Origin: Planctomycetota bacterium
Lineage (GTDB): Bacteria; Planctomycetota; UBA1135; JADKAF01
Assembly: GCA_016719295.1 (NCBI GenBank)
Contig: JADKAF010000001.1
Span: 3,472,001-3,536,000, forward strand
Length of the DNA: 64,000 nt
Reading direction: 5' to 3'
Shown: one piece after another, positions 50,894 through 58,236 of the stretch
How positions within the stretch are numbered: position 1 is the stretch's first letter
Layout of the letters: each line of letters opens with the position of its first letter
The notes under the pieces: generated by a model
The model's database searches: none
Told to the model about the DNA's origin: nothing
The model's input: the letters and a program-made list of their open reading frames with translations, nothing else
Program-made: the position numbers and the translations under genes

Positions 50894-52578
50894 CTGGATC
50901 GGCGCTCGAGCTCACGGCCGAGGAAGTGCGGAAACTCCTGCGGAGCGAGGAGGGGCAGTTCCTCGAGTTCAAGTCGCTCTGGCAGCGCGACGAGGACTCG
51001 AAGCGCGTCCTCGACCGTCGCACGGTGCGCGACTGGGTCGCGGAGGTCGCGGCGGCGTTCGCCAACGCCGATGGCGGTACCTTGGTGCTCGGCGTCGACG
51101 ACGACGGGACACCCAGCGGTCACGGCTATCCCGAGGAGGCGATCCTCGAGTTCTTCGCGACGCCGGAGCGGCGCTTGCGACCGAGCCTTCGCTGCCGCGG
51201 ACAGAGAGTCGAGCTCGATGGACACCAGCTCCTGCTGATCGAAGTGCCGATGTGTCCCGAAGCCGTGATGGTCGAAGGCAACGGCTTCCCCTACCGCGTC
51301 GGCGATCAGGTGCGACGCGAGCCGCAGGAGGTCATCAACGCGCGGAAGGAGGCGTATCGGCGCGTCGGCTACGAGCAGCGCTTCGCTCCCGAGGCATCGC
51401 TCCAGGACCTCGACTTGGAGCTGGTGAAGCGCTTCTTCGCCGAATCGCCTCTTGGGGATCGGAGCCCAGAGGAACTTCTGCAGCACTTCGGCCTGGTGGA
51501 GCCACGAGCGGGTGGCTACGGGATCCGCAACGCCGCACTGCTCCTCTTCGCGCGCGAGCTCTCGCGCTGGCATCCACGCGCAGGGCTGCGCTTCTTCCGC
51601 GTGCATGGAACGGAACGCCGGCACGGAGGTCAGCGCAATGTCGTGCAAGGCGCGCACGTCGAGCTCCCGCTCGCGCGGGCGATCGCCGAGGCGCATCGCT
51701 TGGCATCGCAGCAGATCGGTCGCTCGGAGAAGCTGCACGACCTCTTCTTCAAGGAGACGCCGGAGTACCCGACCTTCGCCTGGCAGGAGGCGATCGTGAA
51801 CGCGTACGCGCACCGGGACTACGAGGTGCAGGGGCAGGAGATCGAGGTCTGGTTCTACGCGGATCGGATGGAAGTGAGGAGCCCCGGAGCGCTGATCCCT
51901 CCCGTCACCTTGGAGGCGCTGCGCGCCGGTGAGCCCGTGCATGCGAGTCGCAACCCTCGTCTCGTCCGAGTGCTCGCGCAGACCGGCTTCATGCGCGAGG
52001 AAGGGGAAGGTGTGCCGCGCATCTTCGAGGAGATGCGCGAGAGCTTCCTCGCCGCTCCGCTCCTCGAGTTCGCCAACGGGGTCTTCTCGGTGACGTTGAA
52101 GAACGAGCCGATCTTCAGCAACCAGAGCGCCGAGTGGAGGCAGCTCGTCGAGGGCCTGAAGCTCAGCGTCGCGCAACGGCGCGTGCTCCTCGCCCATCCG
52201 GACGGGTTCACGAACGGCGAGTTTCAGAAGCTGAACGACGTGGATCGCGACGAGGCCTACCGCGAGATCCAAGAGCTGGTCCAGCTCGGCGTCGTGGAGT
52301 CGGCCGAGAAGCCGGGGCGCGGAGCGATCTACCGGATCTCGCCGGAGCTGCTGCGGCGCCGCGAGTTCTTGAGCCGGCGCTTGTCGGCGCTGCGCCGCTA
52401 TTTCGCGGCCCACGCGCGCTTGAAGAACGCGGACTACCGGGCGCTGTTCGAGCTCACGCGCGAGGCGAGCCGGCGGGAGCTCCGACAGCTCGTGGATCAG
52501 GGCTTCCTCCGCATGGAGGGGGAGCGGAAGGGCGCCGAGTACCGCCCCCTGCCGAGCCTGGGAGCTCCGGAGATATGA
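50890..52578 (+). CDS. AlbA/Schlafen-type protein with GHKL-like ATP-binding fold
   Basis: This 562-residue protein begins with an AlbA_2 (Schlafen-type) domain (about 10-150: EEGQFLEFKSLWQRDED, AFANADGGTLVLGVDDDGTP, LLLIEVP). A helical region follows, then a GHKL-like ATP-binding fold of the HATPase_c_4 type (about 290-385: WQEAIVNAYAHRDYEVQGQE, MEVRSPGALIPPVTLEAL, FMREEGEGVPRIFEEM). The C-terminus is a winged-helix pair (LSVAQRRVLLAHPDGFTNGE and a second near 490-550). Proteins with this layout act as DNA-binding regulators, and Schlafen relatives can be nucleases. It is coupled to the HerA gene by four bases and to a 42-codon frame before pglZ. It may regulate the operon, sense infection or act as an extra effector; the sequence does not decide between these. 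Confidence 0.82.
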   Translation: MTGSALELTAEEVRKLLRSEEGQFLEFKSLWQRDEDSKRVLDRRTVRDWVAEVAAAFANADGGTLVLGVDDDGTPSGHGYPEEAILEFFATPERRLRPSLRCRGQRVELDGHQLLLIEVPMCPEAVMVEGNGFPYRVGDQVRREPQEVINARKEAYRRVGYEQRFAPEASLQDLDLELVKRFFAESPLGDRSPEELLQHFGLVEPRAGGYGIRNAALLLFARELSRWHPRAGLRFFRVHGTERRHGGQRNVVQGAHVELPLARAIAEAHRLASQQIGRSEKLHDLFFKETPEYPTFAWQEAIVNAYAHRDYEVQGQEIEVWFYADRMEVRSPGALIPPVTLEALRAGEPVHASRNPRLVRVLAQTGFMREEGEGVPRIFEEMRESFLAAPLLEFANGVFSVTLKNEPIFSNQSAEWRQLVEGLKLSVAQRRVLLAHPDGFTNGEFQKLNDVDRDEAYREIQELVQLGVVESAEKPGRGAIYRISPELLRRREFLSRRLSALRRYFAAHARLKNADYRALFELTREASRRELRQLVDQGFLRMEGERKGAEYRPLPSLGAPEI

Positions 52579-52607
52579 GCGTTATGGACGCGATATGCGC
52601 GCTCATA
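52574..52607. repeat. Small inverted repeat at the AlbA-pglZ junction
   Basis: TATGAGCG (52574-52581) is repeated in inverted order as CGCTCATA (52600-52607) around an 18-base loop. It includes the AlbA stop and the start of the 42-codon frame. It may be a regulatory hairpin or an insertion scar. Confidence 0.4.
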
Positions 52608-52703
52608 AGGCGCGCCGAAGGCGGTACGCTCCGACTGAAGTCCCTGCCGATACAGGACTTCGAGCGCGCAGAGGGCACCGAGCGATGGAGGAGGAACGCA
52701 TGA
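52575..52703 (+). CDS. Possible 42-residue coupled reading frame
   Basis: This short frame starts at ATGA (52575), overlapping the AlbA-type stop, and ends in ATGA (52700), overlapping the pglZ start. It encodes MSVMDAICALIRRAEGGTLR and a further 22 residues. No family is recognised. Three ATA codons contrast with the codon use of its neighbours. It may be a real small protein, a coupling leader for pglZ or the relic of an insertion. A purine-rich site GGAGGAGGAAC near 52689-52698 serves the pglZ start. Confidence that a functional protein is made is low. Confidence 0.4.
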   Translation: MSVMDAICALIRRAEGGTLRLKSLPIQDFERAEGTERWRRNA

Positions 52704-55030
52704 GCCCGGCCCCGCCGAAGACCCTCTTGGAAGCACTGGTCCGCGCGCTGCGGAGCTGCGGCGCGACCTCGGGTGACAGCGCACGCCCCGCGGCCATCCT
52801 GTGGACCGATCCGGAGCACCAGTGGGCGGAGCTACGCGAGCTGCTGCTCGCCGAGCTGCCGGAGCTCCTCGTCTTCGGGAGCTACCGGCCGGATCGGCGC
52901 ACGGGTCCGGCGATCTGGTTGCGATGCGTGATCGACCAGGCACTCGAAGAGCCGGCAATGCCGCCTGATCGCACGCCGATCGTGTGGCTCCCCGGCGTGA
53001 GTCGCCAGCAGCTCCGCGCGGGCCCCGATTGTCCCGCCCCGCTCCAGCCGCTCGTCGAGCTCATGTTCCGCGGAACGCTCTGGCTGCAGCGCGGGGGTCA
53101 CGACTGGACCCTCTCCGCCTTCCTCGGGTCCGCGCAGGGCGTGGGTCTCGACCTCGCCAAGGACGAGGCGACACGGGAAGCGCTGCGGCGAGCGCTGCGC
53201 GAAGTCGCGCTGACTCCGCTCGCGCAGCTCGGCGGGCGGCGGCTCGAAGCGGAGGACTTCGATCGCCTCCTCTCGAGCGATCTCTTGCGCGACGTGTTGC
53301 GCTGGATGAGCGACCCCGCTTCGACTCGGGAGCGCCTCGGAGCGAATGGCTGGGGTGCTTGCCGGAGCCTCTGTCGCGAGAAGCTGGCGTTCGATCCGGA
53401 GACGCAAGCGGACGTGACGGCGGGAGAGCTGCTCGGCGCCGGCGAGGGAAGCTGGCGCGAGGTATGGGAGCGTTTCGCCGAGTCGCCTGCCGGCTATCCC
53501 GGGATCGAAGCCCTGCTGCGACGGAGCTCGCCCGCAGGCGTCTTGCGCTTCCACCGCGAGCCGTGGCCGGATCTCAACGACGATGACGAAGCGGCGATCC
53601 GCAAGGTGCTGGCCGCGCTGCCGAACTTGGAGCACGGACGCGCCTGTCAGGCGATCGTCGAGCTCGATGGCCAGCACGCGAAGCGGCGGACGGAGGTCTG
53701 GGCCCGCCTCGGTCGCTCGCCGATGGCTGTCGTGCTGGAGCCATTGCGGCGGCTCGCCGAATCGACGAGGTCTGTGATCGCGGGCTCCAGCGCCGAGGAG
53801 ATCGCCTCGGTCTACATGTGCCGTGGCTGGCAAGCCGACGCCGCTTCCTGGGAGTCGCTGGCGCTCGCGCCGACGGCCGACGAAGCACTGATCGGGGCTG
53901 CCGTGCGTCACCTCTTGCTGCCGTGGCTCGAAGCCTCGGCGCAGAGCTTCCAAGCGGCGCTCGCAAAGGTGGGCCTTCCTTCACCACTGATGCAGGGACT
54001 CGTGCAGGCCGACGACGACGGCTGCCTGCTCTTCTCTGACGGCCTCCGCTTCGACCTCGGGCAGCGCCTCGCGGAGCGCCTGGAAGGGCGGGGCTTCCGC
54101 GTCCGCGTCGGACATCGCTGGGCCGCGACGCCGACCGTCACCGCGACGGCGAAGCCGGGAGTGACTCCCGTCGCGGATGTCGTGCGCGGCCGCGCCTTAC
54201 GCGAGGACTTTGCGGTCGAGCTCGCGCTGCACGGGCGCGCGGCTGACGCTGCGAATCTCCGCGCCGCGATGCGCGAGCGCGGCTATCAGGTCCTCGACGG
54301 CGAGGAACTCGAGACGCCCCAGGCTTCGCCCGCTCGCGGCTGGTGCGAAGCCGGTGACATCGACACGCTCGGGCATCAGGTCGGTGGGCGCCTCGCGCGG
54401 CAGATCGACGAGGAGCTCGAGCGCCTCTGCGATCGCATCGAGCGCCTGCTCGACAGCGGGTGGCGGAGCGTGCAGGTTGTCACCGATCACGGCTGGTTGC
54501 TCCTTCCGGGCGGGCTGCCGAAGGTCGATCTGCCGAAGCATCTCACGGCCAGTCGTTGGGCGCGCTGCGCGGCGATCACCGCCGGTGCGCAGCCCGCGGT
54601 CCCGTTGCATCCCTGGACCTGGAACCCGGCCCACTCCTTCGCCTATGCTCCAGGCATCGCCTGCTTCCACAAGGCCGAGGAGTACGCGCACGGTGGCCTC
54701 AGCATCCAGGAGTGCCTGACGCCGCGGCTCTGGGTCGAACGCGCGAGCTCGGCGGCGCCGCGCGTCGCGATCGAGTCGGTGACGTGGCGGGGGCTCCGCT
54801 GCTTCGTTGCAGTGCGCACCACGAGCCCTGAGGTCTTCGCGGACCTGCGCCTTGGAAGCCCCGCAGGTGTCACTGTCGCGGCGTCCTCGAAGCGAGTGGA
54901 AGTGGACGGCTCGGTGAGCCTCGTGCTCAGCGATGACGAGCACGAAGCGGCCGCCCTGGTCCTCGTCCTCCTCGACGGCAACGGGCAGATCCTGGCGCAG
55001 AAGGCGACGCGCGTCGGAGCGCACTCATGA
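52700..55030 (+). CDS. pglZ: BREX phosphatase PglZ, type B
   Basis: This 776-residue protein belongs to the alkaline-phosphatase superfamily branch of PglZ. Metal-binding residues are visible at Asp447 (LLFSDGLRFDLG) and at Asp596-His597 (VVTDHGWLLLPGG), with the type B signature PKVDLPKHLTASRWARCAAI and CFHKAEEYAHGGLSIQECLT. Type 1 BREX systems carry PglZ of this type, which is needed for both methylation and exclusion, although the exact substrate is not settled. The start at 52700 has a strong ribosome site and overlaps a 42-codon frame (ATGA); a longer in-frame start at 52595 is unlikely. The stop overlaps brxL (ATGA, 55027-55030). Confidence 0.93.
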   Translation: MSPAPPKTLLEALVRALRSCGATSGDSARPAAILWTDPEHQWAELRELLLAELPELLVFGSYRPDRRTGPAIWLRCVIDQALEEPAMPPDRTPIVWLPGVSRQQLRAGPDCPAPLQPLVELMFRGTLWLQRGGHDWTLSAFLGSAQGVGLDLAKDEATREALRRALREVALTPLAQLGGRRLEAEDFDRLLSSDLLRDVLRWMSDPASTRERLGANGWGACRSLCREKLAFDPETQADVTAGELLGAGEGSWREVWERFAESPAGYPGIEALLRRSSPAGVLRFHREPWPDLNDDDEAAIRKVLAALPNLEHGRACQAIVELDGQHAKRRTEVWARLGRSPMAVVLEPLRRLAESTRSVIAGSSAEEIASVYMCRGWQADAASWESLALAPTADEALIGAAVRHLLLPWLEASAQSFQAALAKVGLPSPLMQGLVQADDDGCLLFSDGLRFDLGQRLAERLEGRGFRVRVGHRWAATPTVTATAKPGVTPVADVVRGRALREDFAVELALHGRAADAANLRAAMRERGYQVLDGEELETPQASPARGWCEAGDIDTLGHQVGGRLARQIDEELERLCDRIERLLDSGWRSVQVVTDHGWLLLPGGLPKVDLPKHLTASRWARCAAITAGAQPAVPLHPWTWNPAHSFAYAPGIACFHKAEEYAHGGLSIQECLTPRLWVERASSAAPRVAIESVTWRGLRCFVAVRTTSPEVFADLRLGSPAGVTVAASSKRVEVDGSVSLVLSDDEHEAAALVLVLLDGNGQILAQKATRVGAHS

Positions 55031-57090
55031 GCAAGCAGACCATCGAGATGGATCACCTGGACCAGATCGCCGCGGCGGCCTTCGAAGGCTATCTCGTGCG
55101 GAAGGATCTGGTGCGCCGCTACAAGCAGCAGTACCCGGTCCCGACCTATGTGGTCGAGTTCCTCCTTGGTCGCTACTGTGCCAGCACCGATCCGCGCGCC
55201 ATCGAGGAAGGGCTCGCCATCGTCGAGAAGCAGCTCGAGGGCCGCACCGTACGCACGGGCGACGAGGAGCTCTTCAAGGCGAAGGCGCGCGAGAACGGCG
55301 CGGTCAAGCTGATCGACATCGTGCGAGCGAAGCTCGACGCAAAGAACGACTGCTACGTCGCCGAGCTCCCGAGCCTCGCTCTCACCGGCGTGCAGATCGA
55401 AGACGGGCTCGTGAAGGACAACGAGCGCATGCTGACCGACGGCTTCTACGCCGAGGTCACGCTCGAGTACGACGCGCTGATCGCCCAGGAGAAGCAAGGG
55501 CGACCGTTCCGCATCGCGGCGCTTCGCCCGATCCAGATGTCGAAGTCCGATGCCCTGAACGCGCTGGCCAAGGGGCGCCGGAGCTTCACGACGGAAGAGT
55601 GGCGCCAGCTCCTCGTGCGCTCGGTGGGCCTGGAGCCCTCGGTCCTCGATGAGCGCGCGCAGCGCGTCGTCCTGCTGCGCATGGTCCCGTTCGTCGAGCG
55701 CAACTTCAACTTGGTCGAGCTCGGACCTCGTGGAACGGGCAAGAGCCATATCTATCAGCAGGTCTCGCCCTACTCGCACCTCATCTCCGGGGGCAAGGCG
55801 ACGGTCGCGAAGATGTTCGTCAACAATGCGAACGGCCAGCGCGGGCTCGTTTGCCAGTACGACGTCGTGTGCTTCGACGAGGTCTCGGGCATCTCCTTCG
55901 ACTCGAAGGACGGCGTGAACATCATGAAGGGCTACATGGAGTCCGGTGAGTTCAGCCGCGGGAAGGAGAGCATCCGCGCCGAAGGCAGCCTGGTCCTCGT
56001 GGGCAACTATGAAGTCGATGTCGAGCAGCAGCAGCGCATCGGTCATCTCCTGAGCCCACTGCCCCCGGAGATGCGCGACGATACGGCGTTCCAGGATCGC
56101 GTCCACGCCTTCGCGCCGGGCTGGGACTTTCCCAAGCTGAACCCCAACGATCACCTAACCCAGCACTTCGGCCTCGTCAGCGACTTCCTGAGCGAGTGCT
56201 GGACGCGCCTGCGCCAGACGAGCCGAGAGCAGACGCTTCAGGGGCGCATCTTCTGGGGTGGCGCGCTCAGCGGTCGCGACATCAATGGCGTCCAGAAGAC
56301 CGTCTCCGGTCTCCTGAAGCTGCTCTTCCCCGACCCCGAGATGGCCGTCTCCGACGAGGATCTGGAATGGACCGTGCGCCTGGCGCTCGAGTCTCGCCGT
56401 CGGGTGAAGGAGCAGCAGAAGCGCTGCTTCAAGTCGGAGTTCCGCAACACCCACTTCAGCTACACCCTCGGCCTCGATGGCGTCGAGCAATTCGTCTCGA
56501 CGCCCGAGCTCCACAGCGACGAAGCGATCGATAGTGATCCCCTGCCCCCGGGCCAAGTCTGGGCGATCAGTCCCGGCAGCGCCGAAGCCGGCCCCGGGCT
56601 CTACCGCATCGAGGTCGGCATCGGACCCGGCAGCGGCGTCCGCATCCTGAACCAGCCGCAGCCGCCCGCCTTCCGCGAGAGCGTCCGCGTCGGCGAGCAG
56701 AACCTCTATGCGCGCGCGAAGGAGCTCGTCGGCAGCCGCGACCCCCGCAGCCACGAGTTCTCCATCCAGCTCCGCCCCTTCGATGCCGACAAATCCGGCG
56801 CCGGCCTCGGGCTGCCCGCCCTCGTCGCCCTCGTCGGAGCGCTCCTCGAGCGCAGCACCCGCGGCAGCACGATCATCGTCGGCCAGCTCAACCTCGGCGG
56901 CTCGCTGGAGCGCCTCGAAAACTCCGTCGCCATCGCCGAGCTCGCCGTCGACAAGCAGGCCGGAACCTTGCTCATGCCGGTCGCCGCGCGGCGGGCGTTG
57001 AACGATCTGCCGGACGATGTCTGGACCAAGATCAACATCGAGTTCTACAAGGATGCGGCGGATGCGGTGTTCAAGGCGATCTTGGAGTAG
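55027..57090 (+). CDS. brxL: BREX Lon-like protein BrxL
   Basis: This 687-residue protein closes the operon. It has an N-terminal region typical of BrxL (DQIAAAAFEGYLVRKDLVRR), an AAA+ domain with Walker A GPRGTGKS at 233-240 and Walker B VVCFDEVSGI (Asp284), and a Lon-protease-like C-terminal domain (about 590-680: DKSGAGLGLPALVALVGALL, LNLGGSLERLENSVAIAELA, LMPVAARRALNDLPDD). BrxL forms DNA-binding double hexamers and is needed to exclude phage but not for methylation in studied type 1 systems. Its C-terminal domain is Lon-like but divergent; the usual Lys of the Lon dyad is not evident in LGGSLERLE, so protease activity is unproven. It overlaps pglZ by four bases. Confidence 0.95.
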   Translation: MSKQTIEMDHLDQIAAAAFEGYLVRKDLVRRYKQQYPVPTYVVEFLLGRYCASTDPRAIEEGLAIVEKQLEGRTVRTGDEELFKAKARENGAVKLIDIVRAKLDAKNDCYVAELPSLALTGVQIEDGLVKDNERMLTDGFYAEVTLEYDALIAQEKQGRPFRIAALRPIQMSKSDALNALAKGRRSFTTEEWRQLLVRSVGLEPSVLDERAQRVVLLRMVPFVERNFNLVELGPRGTGKSHIYQQVSPYSHLISGGKATVAKMFVNNANGQRGLVCQYDVVCFDEVSGISFDSKDGVNIMKGYMESGEFSRGKESIRAEGSLVLVGNYEVDVEQQQRIGHLLSPLPPEMRDDTAFQDRVHAFAPGWDFPKLNPNDHLTQHFGLVSDFLSECWTRLRQTSREQTLQGRIFWGGALSGRDINGVQKTVSGLLKLLFPDPEMAVSDEDLEWTVRLALESRRRVKEQQKRCFKSEFRNTHFSYTLGLDGVEQFVSTPELHSDEAIDSDPLPPGQVWAISPGSAEAGPGLYRIEVGIGPGSGVRILNQPQPPAFRESVRVGEQNLYARAKELVGSRDPRSHEFSIQLRPFDADKSGAGLGLPALVALVGALLERSTRGSTIIVGQLNLGGSLERLENSVAIAELAVDKQAGTLLMPVAARRALNDLPDDVWTKINIEFYKDAADAVFKAILE

Positions 57091-57389
57091 GCCCCAAGCG
57101 CCGCAATCCACAACAGACGAGCCAGCTCGCCCATCCTAAGCGCATGGAGACTCGCGGCCCCGGCGGCCGCGGGCTCCGCGAATCGATGCGCATCTGGACC
57201 ATCCGGACCGTAGCACGAGACTGAGCCGGTCCGAGAGAGACCGAGAGAGATTCCAGAAGGAGCCTGCGTCCGCGGAGGCGACGCGCCTGTTGCTGCTGCC
57301 GATCTCCGCGGCAGGGGCACTCTCCGCCTCTCGCCGCGGCGATCGTCTGTCCCCGTACCTCTCGAGGTACGCCACGCCGGAGGCGAGAC
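57091..57389. other. Gap between BREX and the interrupted gene
   Basis: These 299 bases follow the brxL stop. They contain a remnant of a caspase-type gene (57144-57224) and presumably the promoter of the propeller/Ig gene, whose ATG is at 57390. A ribosome site GGAGGCGAGAC lies directly before that ATG. No other gene is seen. Confidence 0.5.
57144..57224 (+). pseudogene. Remnant of a second caspase-type lipoprotein gene
   Basis: The plus-strand frame ending in TGA at 57222-57224 reads RGPGGRGLRESMRIWTIRTV followed by ARD. It is clearly related to the last residues of the caspase lipoprotein at 30294-32453 (RGPRRKKLNESMCIWTVQTV). About 15 of 22 positions agree, including ESM.IWT. The rest of the gene upstream has been lost; brxL ends at 57090. 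Only this C-terminal tail survives, so the copy cannot be functional. Confidence 0.65.
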
Positions 57390-57422
57390 ATGACGCATCG
57401 CACACGATTCCACCGCAGCACC
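57390..57422 (+). pseudogene. 5' fragment of the IS-interrupted propeller/Ig gene
   Basis: These 11 codons (MTHRTRFHRST) are the original start of the large secreted gene that continues at 59896. The ATG at 57390 is preceded by the ribosome site GGAGGCGAG. The IS66 element begins at 57423, directly after codon 11. Removing the element and one copy of the eight-base target duplication restores the frame and yields a normal signal peptide (MTHRTRFHRSTRRFLGGLAR, then VPLAASLLLAGAAAQ). Confidence 0.8.
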
Positions 57423-57441
57423 GTAAACGCTCGATAGTCCC
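57415..57441 (+). repeat. IS66 left target duplication and inverted repeat
   Basis: The eight-base target duplication GCAGCACC lies at 57415-57422 and the left terminal inverted repeat starts at 57423 with GTAAACGCTCGATAGTCCC. It matches the right end in 17 of 19 positions. Confidence 0.9.
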
Positions 57442-57481
57442 CATCTGGTAGCCCCTCCGGCCGCATGGACGATTCGCGTCC

Positions 57482-57820
57482 ATGACGACTCGCCGAACCC
57501 GCGCCGACTGGCGCCAGCTCCTCTCGCGCCAGGCCCGTAGCGGCCTGAGCGTCTCCGCGTTCGCTCGCCGTGAAGGCCTCCGGCCACAGTCCCTGCACTG
57601 GTGGCGTTGGAAGCTGCGCGAGACCAACGCTCCGCTCCCGAGTTCTACCGGCTCGGTGTCTCCCGGCTTCGTTCAGCTCGACCTGCGTCATCCGACGTCC
57701 GATGGTGACGCAGGCGCCTTCGAGATCGCGATGCCCGGGGATGTCGTGATCCGCGTCCCACGCGGCTTCGATACGCGCGAGCTCAAGGCGATCCTCGAGA
57801 CGGTGCGTGCGTCGTGCTGA
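57482..57820 (+). CDS. tnpA: IS66 accessory protein TnpA
   Basis: This 112-residue protein is the first IS66 gene. It begins with the helix-turn-helix typical of the family (WRQLLSRQARSGLSVSAFAR, then REGLRPQSLHWWRWKLRE). It ends in the characteristic tail FDTRELKAILETVRASC. It probably helps the transposase bind the element ends. The stop overlaps the tnpB start by seven bases. Confidence 0.88.
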   Translation: MTTRRTRADWRQLLSRQARSGLSVSAFARREGLRPQSLHWWRWKLRETNAPLPSSTGSVSPGFVQLDLRHPTSDGDAGAFEIAMPGDVVIRVPRGFDTRELKAILETVRASC

Positions 57821-58236
57821 CCTTCACGTCCTCGGCGCGCGTCTTCCTCGCCGTTGGTGCGACCGACATGCGCAAGGCGATCGATGGCCTCGCCGCCGCA
57901 GCCCGCCATGCTCTTCGGCAAGATCCCTTCACCGGCGATCTCTTCGTCTTCTGCAATCGTCGTCGCGATCGCCTGAAGATCCTCTACTGGGAACGCTCCG
58001 GCTTCTGGCTCTTGCACAAGCGTCTCGAGAGCGGGACCTTCGCATGGCCGACTTCCAAGGGCGCATCGAAGGCTTCCGAAGAGATCGATACCGCGCAGCT
58101 CTTCGCGTTGCTGAACGGGCTCGTCGTCGCGAGTCGTCGCAAGCGCTGGTTTTCCTGGAAGCCACGCAACGGAGGCGCCTTGATTGCCGACGTATCTCGT
58201 GATGAGCGGCGCTTCTTCGGACCGATCGAAACTTGA
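57814..58236 (+). CDS. tnpB: IS66 accessory protein TnpB
   Basis: This 140-residue protein is the IS66 Orf2 (not the RNA-guided TnpB of other elements). It shows the family core FLAVGATDMRKAIDGLAAAA, FTGDLFVFCNRRRDRLKILY, WERSGFWLLHKRLESGTFAW and LFALLNGLV. The GTG start at 57814 overlaps tnpA by seven bases, and tnpC starts 34 bases before its stop. Its biochemical role in transposition is not established; the gene is needed in tested IS66 elements. Confidence 0.93.
   Translation: MLTFTSSARVFLAVGATDMRKAIDGLAAAARHALRQDPFTGDLFVFCNRRRDRLKILYWERSGFWLLHKRLESGTFAWPTSKGASKASEEIDTAQLFALLNGLVVASRRKRWFSWKPRNGGALIADVSRDERRFFGPIET

Larger units (their letters stand above)
39675..57090 (+). other. Type 1 BREX operon with nested SIR2-HerA and AlbA modules
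   Basis: The order is brxA, brxB, brxC, pglX, SIR2-like, HerA-like, AlbA-type, 42-codon frame, pglZ type B, brxL. The six BREX genes are those of type 1. Adjacent genes overlap by four bases at six junctions, and the largest gap is 12 bases (brxC to pglX). This points to a single 17.4-kb transcript with coupled translation. The three extra genes sit between pglX and pglZ, where other BREX loci are known to carry additional genes. Confidence 0.9.

Noticed and set aside
55027..57090. BrxL as a normal active Lon protease
   Set aside because: The C-terminal fold is Lon-like, but the expected catalytic Lys context is not evident, so activity is not claimed.
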